Positions 1 to 8,068 of a stretch of DNA of 64,000 bases are shown here, piece by piece (within the stretch, counting starts at the first letter, position 1; each line of letters opens with the position of its first letter). The notes under the pieces were generated by a model that ran no database searches, was not told the DNA's origin, and saw only the letters and a program-made list of their open reading frames with translations. The position numbers and the translations under genes were made by a program. Source of the DNA: Lacihabitans sp. CS3-21 (GTDB taxonomy: Bacteria; Bacteroidota; Bacteroidia; Cytophagales; Spirosomataceae); the NCBI RefSeq assembly GCF_024343675.1, contig NZ_RJUD01000001.1, positions 186,001 to 250,000 on the forward strand, given 5' to 3'.

Positions 1-370
1 TACGGTTTTAGCCCAAACGATAGGTAAAGACTATATCAGTTACATGGAGCAAAAGATGTTTTATTACGAAAAGATGTCTCAAGGGCTTTTTAACAGACAA
101 ATTCCGCAAATATTGCTCATTCACGCCAGCCTTTTAAATGCAGATTATATCCAAGCATTAGCCGAAATATATACCAAAAACGGGTATAAATTTACCTCAA
201 TGGACTTAACAGTGGCGGACGAAGCATATAAAACACCCATAACAAAATTTGGCAGATACGGCATTTCGTGGCTTGATCGCTGGGCCATTTCACAAGGCAA
301 AACCGGTGATTTCTTCAAAGGAGACCCCGAAACCCCCAAATATGTGGCAGACTTAAGCAATCAGAAGTAA
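1..370 (+). CDS. Polysaccharide deacetylase, C-terminal end (partial)
   Basis: The reading frame is open from the first bases of the window (frame beginning at base 2) to a TAA at 368-370, so this is the last ~120 residues of a gene that starts upstream. The visible part has the features of the C-terminal half of NodB-type polysaccharide deacetylases of Bacteroidota: an ILLIHASLLNADY segment corresponding to the late catalytic strand with its conserved His, a KNGYKFTSMD segment, and a GISWLDRWAISQGKTGDFF tail. Family enzymes remove N- or O-acetyl groups from chitin or peptidoglycan-like glycans outside the cytoplasm. The metal-binding and base motifs lie outside the window, so activity cannot be judged. 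The ATG at 44 is internal, not a start. Confidence 0.8.
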   Translation, partial: TVLAQTIGKDYISYMEQKMFYYEKMSQGLFNRQIPQILLIHASLLNADYIQALAEIYTKNGYKFTSMDLTVADEAYKTPITKFGRYGISWLDRWAISQGKTGDFFKGDPETPKYVADLSNQK

Positions 371-391
371 TTCAAGAGGAAGGTCGGTACC

Positions 392-405
392 GCAGGTCAG
401 ACCTG
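392..405. repeat. Short palindrome GCAGGTCAGACCTG
   Basis: A 5+1+5 inverted repeat (AGGTC A GACCT, flanked by C and G) sits between the deacetylase stop and the 3' end of the GumN gene. The same core with G in the middle recurs at 49687-49699, also between genes, so it looks like a member of a dispersed intergenic repeat family. No T-run follows, which argues against a simple terminator. Confidence 0.5.
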
Positions 406-471
406 GTAAAGGACGATAAATTAAATTGTAGACCCAAAGGATGGAATAGCAGATTTAACCCCTCAAAAAAA

Positions 472-1347
472 TCACTCGAAAACTGGAGTCACTTTAAAAC
501 CAGCTTTTCTGAGTAAGTTTATAACACCATTTTCTCCCGCCAAGTGAGCAGCCCCGAATGCGTACAACATCTGACCATTTTGAGAGTACTTTGAAATCCT
601 TGGAATCCAGAGTTTATTTCTAAAATCTAATAATAATTCATTTTCTATAAAAGACTTGTCATTGGTAACATCCCTATACAATTCGTCTATTTTGCCCTCA
701 AAATACAAACCTTTTAGTTTACTAAATTCACCAAAATAATCTTTTTTGGTATCAGGGTTGGTTATCAAATCATATAATTTCTCAGCATTTGCTTTAATAG
801 TACTATCCGTTTCTGACTCAAAAGAATTGTGCTCTTCATAGGTTTTTAAACCCGAAACGCTAACCTTGTTTTTCTTGGCTATTTTCGATATTTCCGCTTC
901 ATAAGAAGTCCATTTTTGGCATTGGAATGCATTGGGTATGATAAACCCTAAAATTTCGGAAGGTTTAAAATTACTGTAAAAAGAAAGCCTAACATTTTTG
1001 GAAGCCATTTTCGTATTAAACATCTGTTCCAAAAGCTGATATTGTTCAGCTGTATAATAGCTTCTCAAGGTTTTCCCATTTTTCAAGTATGAGTCGTAAT
1101 GCGATTTAAAATCGTTGAGTTCTTCGTCAAAAACAATCTCTAAAAACACTTTATTCGACGTCTTTATGATTTTCTCAAGTTTGGGTTTTACAAGTAAATT
1201 TGAATAACAAATTTGGTGTATGGTTCCATATAAAAACGACGGTTTTTCAAGTCCATTTCCAGAGATTTGCCATAAAAGGGTATTTTCTAATTGTCCAAAT
1301 ACGGAGAATTGGGAGAAAGTAAGTACTATTACTAATAATTTCTTCAT
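472..1347 (-). CDS. TraB/GumN family secreted protein
   Basis: 291 residues with an N-terminal signal peptide (MKKLLVIVLTFSQFSVFGQ). The TraB/GumN signature is visible: LLWQISGNGLEKPSFLYGTIH near residues 24-45, an acidic VFLEIVFDEEL segment near 88-98, and a C-terminal AFGAAHLAGENGVINLLRKAGF block with the second conserved His. These two GxxH-type blocks are shared with TIKI/TraB putative metalloproteases, although catalysis has not been shown for most bacterial members. The product is expected in the periplasm or outer membrane. It is followed on the same strand, 21 bases upstream of its start, by another secreted protein (1369-2001), so the two may be co-transcribed. Specific substrate unknown. 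Confidence 0.85.
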   Translation of the reverse strand: MKKLLVIVLTFSQFSVFGQLENTLLWQISGNGLEKPSFLYGTIHQICYSNLLVKPKLEKIIKTSNKVFLEIVFDEELNDFKSHYDSYLKNGKTLRSYYTAEQYQLLEQMFNTKMASKNVRLSFYSNFKPSEILGFIIPNAFQCQKWTSYEAEISKIAKKNKVSVSGLKTYEEHNSFESETDSTIKANAEKLYDLITNPDTKKDYFGEFSKLKGLYFEGKIDELYRDVTNDKSFIENELLLDFRNKLWIPRISKYSQNGQMLYAFGAAHLAGENGVINLLRKAGFKVTPVFE

Positions 1348-1368
1348 TTTTTTAGGTAGTAAATGGTG

Positions 1369-2001
1369 TTAATAAGCACTTGCTATGGCTACTCTAATTG
1401 CTGTTAAGGCCAATGTTGCTAAGAATCCTTTTAATGCTTTATTGGCAATATTATTATCGACACCTTTGGTGTTGATAATAAAAGGAATAGCGGTTAAAGG
1501 AATATCATCGAGGTTATGAAAAATTTCCATTTGGTGTCGGCCTTGTTGAATGATTATTTTTTTGGGTACTGATTTATTCTCTGATTTACCATCTTGCAAT
1601 TCCCATAATTTGTATTGCGTTTGACTATCAAGCTTTTCTAATTTAAATATTCGATTACCAATACCGACCAAGTGAACTTTACCATATTTCTTGCTCATTC
1701 CGACCACTTTCCCTGAATTATTCTTAATTAGTGCGATACCAATATTATAATTTTCAGGCATTGCCTTAAATGTTTCATTTTCAAATTTGACATCCAATAC
1801 TCCATTGGAGACATAAATTTTTGATATTTCTTCTCCCTCAATAAGAAGTTTGCGATAATCGGAGCCCGATTCTTTCTTAATATTCACATTAGTTGCAAAA
1901 CTTAGGGGTATAGTTTTTTCTAAAATAGTGCGAGATATTTGCGAGTAGCCACAGTTAGATGCAATTATTAAAATGGCAAGAAAATAGAGCGGATTTTTCA
2001 T
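1369..2001 (-). CDS. Secreted protein of unknown function
   Basis: I do not recognise this protein. An ATG at 2034 would add 11 residues before the signal peptide, so the start at 2001 (MKNPLYFLAILIIASNCGYSQ) is preferred; it gives 210 residues with a clean signal sequence. The mature part is probably beta-rich, with alternating hydrophobic residues and no cysteines after the signal region, and it ends with a hydrophobic Ala-rich segment (GFLATLALTAIRVAIASAY) that could be membrane-inserted or a helical hairpin. Its stop lies 21 bases before the GumN-family gene on the same strand, suggesting a two-gene unit. Confidence 0.6.
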   Translation of the reverse strand: MKNPLYFLAILIIASNCGYSQISRTILEKTIPLSFATNVNIKKESGSDYRKLLIEGEEISKIYVSNGVLDVKFENETFKAMPENYNIGIALIKNNSGKVVGMSKKYGKVHLVGIGNRIFKLEKLDSQTQYKLWELQDGKSENKSVPKKIIIQQGRHQMEIFHNLDDIPLTAIPFIINTKGVDNNIANKALKGFLATLALTAIRVAIASAY

Positions 2002-2113
2002 TATGAAATGGGAATTTCTTATTGAAATCCACACAAATTATGCCAACTACAAGTTTATCAATCAGATATAATTTATAAAGAGTTGTAAATCACATATTTT
2101 CAACGAAACTGCT

Positions 2114-2524
2114 TTAAGCACTTTGTTTCGGCATATTCAATGCCGGTAAGGTTTCCATAATGTTGGTTTGGCGGTGTTGTAAGCCCCAGGTTATCATAGA
2201 TTCCATCACATGATGCAATTCCCTTCCTGATGGAGTCAATTCATATTCTACAGTTACTGGTGTGGTATTGTACACAGTACGGGTCACTATGCCATTTACT
2301 TCTAAGTCTTTTAATTCTTGAGAAAGCATTCTAGGGGTAATCTTTCTTACTTCTCGCTCTATTTCCTTAAATCGTTTTTTGCCGAAAAGTAATGTACCTA
2401 TGATAGGCATTTTCCATTTTCCATGGAATGCATTTAGGGTATCCTGCACAGCCAAAACATAAGATACTGGACACTTTTTGACGTTTTCTAGTTTTTCAAA
2501 GAATTTCATCTTATTGATAATCAA
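2114..2524 (-). CDS. HxlR-type transcriptional regulator (QorR-like)
   Basis: 136 residues with a single winged-helix HxlR domain: KKCPVSYVLAVQDTLNAFHGKWKMPII, then FKEIEREVRKITPRMLSQELKDLEVNG (recognition helix region) and a VEYELTPSGRELHHVM wing. The N-terminal Cys before the helix-turn-helix (C18 by this start) is where redox-sensing HxlR proteins (YodB, HypR, QorR) carry their thiol. A second in-frame ATG (2509, MKFFEKL) is an equally plausible start. It is divergent from a QorB-like reductase at 2625, the same arrangement as E. coli ytfH/ytfG, so it most likely represses its neighbour and itself. The shared spacer holds a 14-bp palindrome and three CTATACT repeats. Confidence 0.9.
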   Translation of the reverse strand: MIINKMKFFEKLENVKKCPVSYVLAVQDTLNAFHGKWKMPIIGTLLFGKKRFKEIEREVRKITPRMLSQELKDLEVNGIVTRTVYNTTPVTVEYELTPSGRELHHVMESMITWGLQHRQTNIMETLPALNMPKQSA

Positions 2525-2528
2525 ATAA

Positions 2529-2561
2529 CTATACTTTACTATACTGCTATACTTAAGTATA
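2529..2561. promoter_or_regulatory. Putative HxlR operator: CTATACT repeats and a 14-bp palindrome
   Basis: Three direct copies of CTATACT begin at 2529, 2539 and 2547. The last one is part of the perfect palindrome TATACTTAAGTATA (2548-2561). The block lies between the start of the HxlR gene and the back-to-back promoter elements at 2580-2598, overlapping the HxlR leader and the expected -33 region of the QorB-like gene. Dyad operators in the shared promoter are what HxlR dimers bind. The function is inferred from position and symmetry. Confidence 0.65.
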
Positions 2562-2579
2562 TTGATATATTTTATATAG

Positions 2580-2587
2580 CAAAGATA
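2580..2587 (-). promoter_or_regulatory. Bacteroidota -7 element for the HxlR gene
   Basis: Reverse complement reads TATCTTTG, a perfect TAnnTTTG match, 56 bases upstream of the HxlR start. No well-spaced TTG is seen. The element lies back to back with the -7 element at 2591-2598 on the other strand. Confidence 0.5.
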
Positions 2588-2590
2588 ATG

Positions 2591-2598
2591 TATTTTTG
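2591..2598 (+). promoter_or_regulatory. Bacteroidota -7 element for the QorB-like gene
   Basis: TATTTTTG matches TAnnTTTG perfectly and lies 26 bases upstream of the ATG at 2625. A TTG at 2562-2564 is farther away than the usual 19-21 bases and touches the palindromic operator. Confidence 0.5.
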
Positions 2599-2624
2599 TG
2601 CATCAATAATCAAATTTAAAAAAA

Positions 2625-3488
2625 ATGATACTAGTAACAGGAGCGACAGGACAATTGGGACAAATTGTTATAGAAAAATTATCAGAGAAAATACCAACCA
2701 ACCAAATAGCAGCATTGGTAAGAGACGCAAGCAAAGCAGATCATTTAATTGCAAAAGGCGTCAATGTTAGAGTAGGAGACTATCAAAATGGCGAGAGTTT
2801 ATTGGCCGCATTTCAAGGTATAGATAAATTGCTTTTGATTTCGTCAAATGATTTCAACGACCGACTTGGGCAACACAAAAATGCAATAGACGCTGCCGTA
2901 AAGGCAGGAGTTAAGCATGTGTTTTACACGGGCGTGACCATGAACAACATCAATTCATCACCGCTGAAACCGCTTTTGGAAGAACATTTTTTAACAGAAG
3001 ATTATCTTAAAGCAACTGGCTTGAGTTACACATTTCTTCAAAATAGCCTTTATGCAGAGGTAATACCAATGTTTTTGGGAGAAAATGTAATAGAAACAGG
3101 TGTTTTCTTTCCTGCTGGAGAGGGTAAGGTTGCCTTTGCTTTAAGAGAAGACCTTGGCGAAGCCACCGCAAACATTTTGGTTAGCGAAGGGCACGTAAAC
3201 CAAACATATAATTTGACAGGCTCAGAGGTTATTTCATTTGCTGAAGTAGCAGCTATATTATCGGAGCTCTCAGAAAAAGCCGTAAGCTACATAAATCCAG
3301 AAAGTGAGGTTTTTGAAGGAACATTGAAGCAGTTTGGTTTGCCAGAACCAATCATTCAAATGTCTGTAATGTTTGCCGCAGGTATCAAAAACAACGACTT
3401 CAACAAAACATATGACAGTTTAGAAAGGTTTTTAGGACGTAAGCCAACAAACATAAGAACATATTTGAAAGCCGTTTATAAGCTTTGA
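2625..3488 (+). CDS. NmrA/QorB-like NAD(P)H-binding quinone reductase
   Basis: 287 residues, atypical short-chain dehydrogenase fold. The N-terminus carries the dinucleotide motif TGATGQLG (residues 5-12), followed by AALVRDASKA, which typically selects NADP(H), and a VKHVFYTGVTM segment. The C-terminal substrate lobe includes YNLTGSEVISFAEVAAIL. Family members related to E. coli QorB (YtfG) reduce quinones with NADPH in the cytoplasm. The divergent HxlR gene and shared operator imply induction by electrophilic or quinone stress. A weak terminator follows at 3509-3552. Confidence 0.9.
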   Translation: MILVTGATGQLGQIVIEKLSEKIPTNQIAALVRDASKADHLIAKGVNVRVGDYQNGESLLAAFQGIDKLLLISSNDFNDRLGQHKNAIDAAVKAGVKHVFYTGVTMNNINSSPLKPLLEEHFLTEDYLKATGLSYTFLQNSLYAEVIPMFLGENVIETGVFFPAGEGKVAFALREDLGEATANILVSEGHVNQTYNLTGSEVISFAEVAAILSELSEKAVSYINPESEVFEGTLKQFGLPEPIIQMSVMFAAGIKNNDFNKTYDSLERFLGRKPTNIRTYLKAVYKL

Positions 3489-3508
3489 TTTTTCTTAAGT
3501 TTCCAATT

Positions 3509-3552
3509 GAGTTCAGGTATTTCTAATTAAGATTGCCTGAGCTTCGTTTTTT
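3509..3552 (+). terminator. Intrinsic terminator after the QorB-like gene
   Basis: Stem of about 10 pairs with two G-U wobbles between 3509-3519 and 3534-3544, followed by a run of T at 3547-3552. It lies 20 bases past the stop codon. Confidence 0.55.
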
Positions 3553-3576
3553 ATAATCAAAATAGACGAAATAATC

Positions 3577-4176
3577 TCAAATAGAAAACCCTAAACTCAT
3601 ACCAAAAATGTTAGTTGATCCGGTAATTGGATTCCAAGAGAAACTTCCTTTATAATATTTTGGGGTGTACTGCAGTTTCAAGAAAATAACTTTTGGTTTG
3701 GGAGGAATATCAAACACCACTTGTTGGCGGAGACCAATTATACCCGAAAAATTATGGCGAGGTTCTGAAATCCCATAAAAAACAGGCGTGTAAGCAGCAC
3801 CAACTTCAGCAAACCATTCTATGGATATTTTTGAAGGGGTCGATTTGCATTTTAAGGATACCCGCTGTTTAATTCTTCGTTTTAAATTATTCACTAAGAT
3901 ATTCTGTGTAATGGACATAGGTAAAGATAAGCCATTATCACTCCAACCAAATGTATCTAGTTTTTTTGAACCAGGCACAAAACCGATGCCATATCTAATA
4001 TCCGTGAATGACTTCATTCGGCGGTTTACGGCATGATCCATGTTAAAAGAAAAAATAGGGCTTACAGCAAAAGTTTCGAGAAACACAGCCCTTTGGTATC
4101 TGGTGCGATACGATATCTGTCCGATTCCTTCAAAAGAAAAAACCAGGATTAAAAGTGTAAATATGGTTTTTTTCAC
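3577..4176 (-). CDS. Putative outer-membrane beta-barrel protein, unknown function
   Basis: 199 residues with a signal peptide (MKKTIFTLLILVFSFEGIGQ). The mature chain is rich in alternating aromatic and hydrophobic residues (WFAEVGAAYTPVFYG, VIFLKLQYTPKYYKGSFSW) and ends in Phe-Ser-Ile after GMSLGF, the pattern of a small outer-membrane barrel whose last strand ends in an aromatic or hydrophobic residue. No catalytic motif is recognised. It stands alone, convergent with the QorB-like gene and divergent from the protease at 4497. A perfect TAnnTTTG element lies upstream at 4229-4236 on its strand. Confidence 0.6.
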   Translation of the reverse strand: MKKTIFTLLILVFSFEGIGQISYRTRYQRAVFLETFAVSPIFSFNMDHAVNRRMKSFTDIRYGIGFVPGSKKLDTFGWSDNGLSLPMSITQNILVNNLKRRIKQRVSLKCKSTPSKISIEWFAEVGAAYTPVFYGISEPRHNFSGIIGLRQQVVFDIPPKPKVIFLKLQYTPKYYKGSFSWNPITGSTNIFGMSLGFSI

Positions 4177-4496
4177 GAAAAATTTATGGGTATTAAAGCA
4201 CAGTTTCTTCTATAAAACCCATCTTTTTCAAATTTAATTGAATCGTAGAAAGGTTAAAATCCTATTTTTTTGATATTAAAACGCCTGAATCCGAAACTTA
4301 TTTTGGCGTCTTACGTTTCTATTCCGTCAACAAAATGTATTCTAAAGGTAAAAGTTTCATTTTAAAATATAGATGTTTGTTTTGAAAAAAATTAATTTCT
4401 TGATAAAATGGCATACATACTGGTCCAAAATATATAAGTTTAGACAAAAAAATAGGTAATTTGCGTTCTTAAGAATATCAATTTTCAATTTATTAA
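4177..4496. other. 320-bp divergent intergenic region
   Basis: A/T-rich spacer between two divergent genes. It contains CAAATTTA at 4229-4236 (TAAATTTG on the minus strand, a perfect -7 element for the barrel gene). On the plus side, TAAGTTTA at 4435-4442 is a 7-of-8 match for the protease gene. No ORF of note, no strong hairpin with T-run and no RNA gene is seen. Confidence 0.4.
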
Positions 4497-6119
4497 ATGA
4501 GTTATCAAAACGATAAAAAATCTATTATTTTACCAATTGCGGTAGCGGTTTCACTCGTCTTAGGCATTATTTTAGGGGCCTCTTTTTTTGGCAAAAAAAC
4601 CTTTATTTCTAATAGCGGGGGTACAAACTCAGTTTTTAAAGAAGTACTTATGCACATCAACAAAAGCTATGTGGATGAGGTAAACATTGACTCTCTTTCG
4701 CAATATGGCATCGAGAAAATGTTAGAAAAACTCGACCCCCATACGGCTTTTTTACCACCTCAAGATGCAGAATTGGCCAGTGCTGACCTACACAATGGTT
4801 TTGACGGAATAGGGGTAGAGTTCAATATTTTTAATGATTCACTTTTTGTGGTTTCTCCATTGGTTGGTGGACCTTCGGAGGCTATTGGTATAAAAACAGG
4901 AGACATTATTCTCAAAGCAGACACGGTGAACCTTACGGGGAAAAACCTTAATTCTAACGTAGTTTTTAAAAGTCTCAGAGGACCAAGAAACTCAATCGTT
5001 AAGTTGACCGTAAAAAGAAAAGGCACTAAAAGTCTTTTATCTTTCAATGTTAAAAGAGATAAAATTCCAACCTATTCTGTAGACGCTGCATACTTAATGG
5101 CCGATAAAAAGACAGGATACATAAAGGTCAACCGTTTTGCTGAAACTACCTACGATGAGTTTAAATTGTATTTAGGACAACTCAAAGCCAAAGGCATGAC
5201 GCAGCTGATGCTGGATCTTAGAGGAAATCCAGGCGGATATATGGATAGAGCCACAGATATGGTAGATGAATTGGTGGGAGGCAATGATGTGATAGTTTAT
5301 ACCAAAGGCAAAGATCGATCAAACAATTATGAAGTAAAAGCCTCAAAATCAGGCATTTTTGAGAAAGGCAAAATAGTTGTTTTGGTAGATGAAGGCAGTG
5401 CATCGGCCTCTGAAATTGTGAGTGGTTCGCTTCAAGATTTTGACCGTGCTACTATAGTAGGCAGAAGAACATTCGGCAAAGGCCTCGTTCAAGCACCCAT
5501 CCAACTTTCAGACGGTTCAGAGCTTAGACTGACGATTTCAAGATATTATATTCCAAGTGGAAGAAGTATTCAGAAACCGTATGAATTGGGCAAATCGGAG
5601 GATTATATGGAAGATATGCACAACAGATATACAAGTAAGGAGCTTTTTGTGAAAGATAGCATAAAGTCAAATCAAAAGCTTAAGTTTAAAACCAAAGGTG
5701 GTCGCACCGTTTATGGCGGCGGCGGCATAACCCCAGATATTTTTGTACCACAAGATACAAGTTATTACACCACATATTTGGTAGAGATGTTTTCTAAAAA
5801 TATTTTTAGAGAATATAGCCTTAACTTTACAGTAAGCAACACTGCTAAAATACAAGCAATGGGCTTTGATAATTATCTTAAAAACTTCCAAGTTGATGAG
5901 AAAATGCTTGCGGATGTGAAGTCTTTGGGAACAAAAAATCAAGTGAGGTTTTCTGAAAAAGACTACGCAAAATCAAAAGCATTCATAAAAACCCATGTGA
6001 AGGCCTTGATTGCTCGAAACATTTGGAAAAACAACGAGAAGAGTGGCCTAACCAATGAATTCTATCAGATTATCAATCAAGACGACAGTATGATTAAAAT
6101 TGGATTGACTAAGTTTTAA
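4497..6119 (+). CDS. S41 C-terminal processing peptidase
   Basis: 540 residues. An N-terminal signal-anchor (about residues 12-31) is followed by a conserved helical segment ending LDPHTAFLPP, a PDZ domain (about 90-175, with GIGVEFNI and GGPSEAIGIKTGDII), then the S41 protease core. The catalytic Ser is S303 in GSASASEI and the general-base Lys is K328 in FGKG; both are intact and 25 residues apart, as in E. coli Prc. The C-terminal ~150 residues form an extension typical of Bacteroidota members. It acts at the periplasmic face of the inner membrane, cutting C-terminal tails of envelope proteins. A small membrane-protein gene follows after 7 bases and may share its transcript. Confidence 0.95.
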   Translation: MSYQNDKKSIILPIAVAVSLVLGIILGASFFGKKTFISNSGGTNSVFKEVLMHINKSYVDEVNIDSLSQYGIEKMLEKLDPHTAFLPPQDAELASADLHNGFDGIGVEFNIFNDSLFVVSPLVGGPSEAIGIKTGDIILKADTVNLTGKNLNSNVVFKSLRGPRNSIVKLTVKRKGTKSLLSFNVKRDKIPTYSVDAAYLMADKKTGYIKVNRFAETTYDEFKLYLGQLKAKGMTQLMLDLRGNPGGYMDRATDMVDELVGGNDVIVYTKGKDRSNNYEVKASKSGIFEKGKIVVLVDEGSASASEIVSGSLQDFDRATIVGRRTFGKGLVQAPIQLSDGSELRLTISRYYIPSGRSIQKPYELGKSEDYMEDMHNRYTSKELFVKDSIKSNQKLKFKTKGGRTVYGGGGITPDIFVPQDTSYYTTYLVEMFSKNIFREYSLNFTVSNTAKIQAMGFDNYLKNFQVDEKMLADVKSLGTKNQVRFSEKDYAKSKAFIKTHVKALIARNIWKNNEKSGLTNEFYQIINQDDSMIKIGLTKF

Positions 6120-6126
6120 ATAAGAA

Positions 6127-6513
6127 ATGACAAAAAATAGAGGTGTTAAGGCTGTAATTCTGATTTTGTTTATACTTATAGTCATATTTCATTTTTTAGT
6201 GATATTTGGAATAGTACCATTTCAAAATGTTTGGGGCGGAAGATTAAAAACGCAGGAAGAAATGCTAAAGTTTGAGGCATTTTCCATTGTTTTAAATTTG
6301 ATATTTATCGCCGTTGTTTTGGTAAAATCAGGATTTTGGAAAGTAAAAATCTCGCCCAAAATCATTTCTTTACTATTATGGATAATGACCATTTTGTTTG
6401 CCCTAAATACCATAGGAAATCTTTTTGCGGTCAATAATTTAGAAAAATATATAGCCACACCCATCACGTTTATATTGAGTTTTTTATGCTTTATTTTGGC
6501 AAGAGAAAAATAA
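6127..6513 (+). CDS. Small four-helix membrane protein, unknown function
   Basis: 128 residues with four hydrophobic stretches (about 8-28, 50-66, 78-94 and 106-124), so probably a polytopic inner-membrane protein with short loops. I do not recognise a family; such small proteins are common beside Bacteroidota exported enzymes. It starts 7 bases after the S41 protease stop and ends 16 bases before the amidase start, so the three genes probably form one unit. Confidence 0.6.
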   Translation: MTKNRGVKAVILILFILIVIFHFLVIFGIVPFQNVWGGRLKTQEEMLKFEAFSIVLNLIFIAVVLVKSGFWKVKISPKIISLLLWIMTILFALNTIGNLFAVNNLEKYIATPITFILSFLCFILAREK

Positions 6514-6529
6514 ACCCCAGACATAGATT

Positions 6530-8068
6530 ATGAGAAAGCTTTTACTGGTTTTGAATTTATTGATTTTTAGTTTTTGTAATTCCCAAGCTCAAAAATTTGA
6601 CTTTGAAAATGCTACAATAGAGTCTGTAGGCAAAGAGATTAGAAATGGAAAGCTAACAGCAGTTGAGCTTACGCAAATTTACCTAAAACGCATAGATTCT
6701 CTAAACCCTCTTGTAAACGCCATGCTCGTTATTAATCCTGACGCAATGGCACTGGCGAGAAAAGCAGACTTAGAGCTAAAAGCAGGATTGGATAGGGGCA
6801 AATTGCATGGAATACCCGTTATATTAAAAGATAATATTGATACCCATGACAAAATGCCAACCACAGCAGGCTCTAGGGCACTGGTAGAATCAATAGCCCT
6901 AAATGATGCATTTATTGTAAAAAAACTAAGGGATGCAGGAGCTATAATTTTAGGAAAAGCAAACTTGAGCGAGTGGGCAAATTTTAGGTCGAGCAAATCT
7001 TCAAGTGGGTGGAGCGGATTGGGTAATCAAACCCATAACCCTTACAAGCTAGATTGCAATCCTTGTGGCTCAAGTGCGGGATCTGGCGTGGCAGTTTCTT
7101 CAGATTTTTGCTTGTTGGCCATAGGAACCGAAACCAACGGCTCTATAGTTTGCCCAGCCAATGCAAACGGTGTGGTAGGTTTTAAACCTACAGTTGGCCT
7201 TTTGAGTCGATCAGGTATCATTCCTATTTCATATTCACAGGATACGCCAGGCCCAATGACTAGAAATGTCACCGATGCTGCCATTGCTTTGGGATTCATG
7301 ACAGGAGTAGATACCAAAGACAGCTTAACGAAAGAATCAATAGGAAAATCGTATTTGGATTATTCCCAATTCTTACAAAAATCAGGATTAAAGGGCAAAA
7401 GGCTGGGCATATTTCAACCGCCTTTGGGCAAAATGAAAAGTGTTGATAGTTTGTTTTTTAAAGCCGTAGATTATATGAAATCACAAGGTGCGGAGGTTTT
7501 TGAAATACCCATAATAGGCACCAAAGAGACCGGCAGAAGTTCTTTTGAGGTTTTACTTTATGAGTTTAAAGACGGTTTGAACAAGTATTTTGCAGAATTG
7601 CCAGCTTCCGTAAAAATTAGAAGCATTGACGACTTATTTACTTTCAATGCATCTGACCAAACAGAAACAGGAATTTTTGATCAGAAACTGATAGGAGATG
7701 CCATAAAAAAGGGACCAATAACCGATCAGGCGTATTTAGATGCTAAAGCCAAAATGCATAAAGAAATGAGACAAGAGGGTATAGACAAGATAATGAATGA
7801 TTTAAAGCTTGATGCATTTATAGCTCCAACAGGTAGCCCAGCATGGAAAACCGATTGGCAAAAAGGCGATACCTTTCATTTGGGAAGTTCTTCGCCAGCA
7901 GCCATAGCAGGTTATCCAAACATTTCTGTTCCTATGGGCTTTGTTGGTGAACTACCTGTAAACATCTCTTTTTTTGGTAAAGCATATTCCGAACCACAAT
8001 TGTTGAGCATTGCTTATGCGTATGAACAAGGCACATTACATAGAAAATCGCCAAAGTTTTTAAAGTGA
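6530..8068 (+). CDS. Secreted amidase (amidase signature family)
   Basis: 512 residues with a signal peptide (MRKLLLVLNLLIFSFCNSQAQ). The Ser-cisSer-Lys triad of the amidase signature family is complete: K100 in ILKDNID, cis-Ser S181 in CGSSAGSG, and nucleophile S205 in GTETNGSIV, with the same spacing as GatA (75-80 and 24 residues). The family hydrolyses a wide range of amides. The signal peptide rules out the tRNA amidotransferase GatA and points to a periplasmic amidase or peptide amidase. Its stop overlaps the 3' end of the convergent molybdoenzyme gene by 9 bases. Substrate unknown. Confidence 0.9.
   Translation: MRKLLLVLNLLIFSFCNSQAQKFDFENATIESVGKEIRNGKLTAVELTQIYLKRIDSLNPLVNAMLVINPDAMALARKADLELKAGLDRGKLHGIPVILKDNIDTHDKMPTTAGSRALVESIALNDAFIVKKLRDAGAIILGKANLSEWANFRSSKSSSGWSGLGNQTHNPYKLDCNPCGSSAGSGVAVSSDFCLLAIGTETNGSIVCPANANGVVGFKPTVGLLSRSGIIPISYSQDTPGPMTRNVTDAAIALGFMTGVDTKDSLTKESIGKSYLDYSQFLQKSGLKGKRLGIFQPPLGKMKSVDSLFFKAVDYMKSQGAEVFEIPIIGTKETGRSSFEVLLYEFKDGLNKYFAELPASVKIRSIDDLFTFNASDQTETGIFDQKLIGDAIKKGPITDQAYLDAKAKMHKEMRQEGIDKIMNDLKLDAFIAPTGSPAWKTDWQKGDTFHLGSSSPAAIAGYPNISVPMGFVGELPVNISFFGKAYSEPQLLSIAYAYEQGTLHRKSPKFLK

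Noticed and set aside
2588-2770. 60-aa open frame overlapping the start of the QorB-like gene
   Set aside because: Out of frame with an intact, strongly supported gene and a low-complexity composition.
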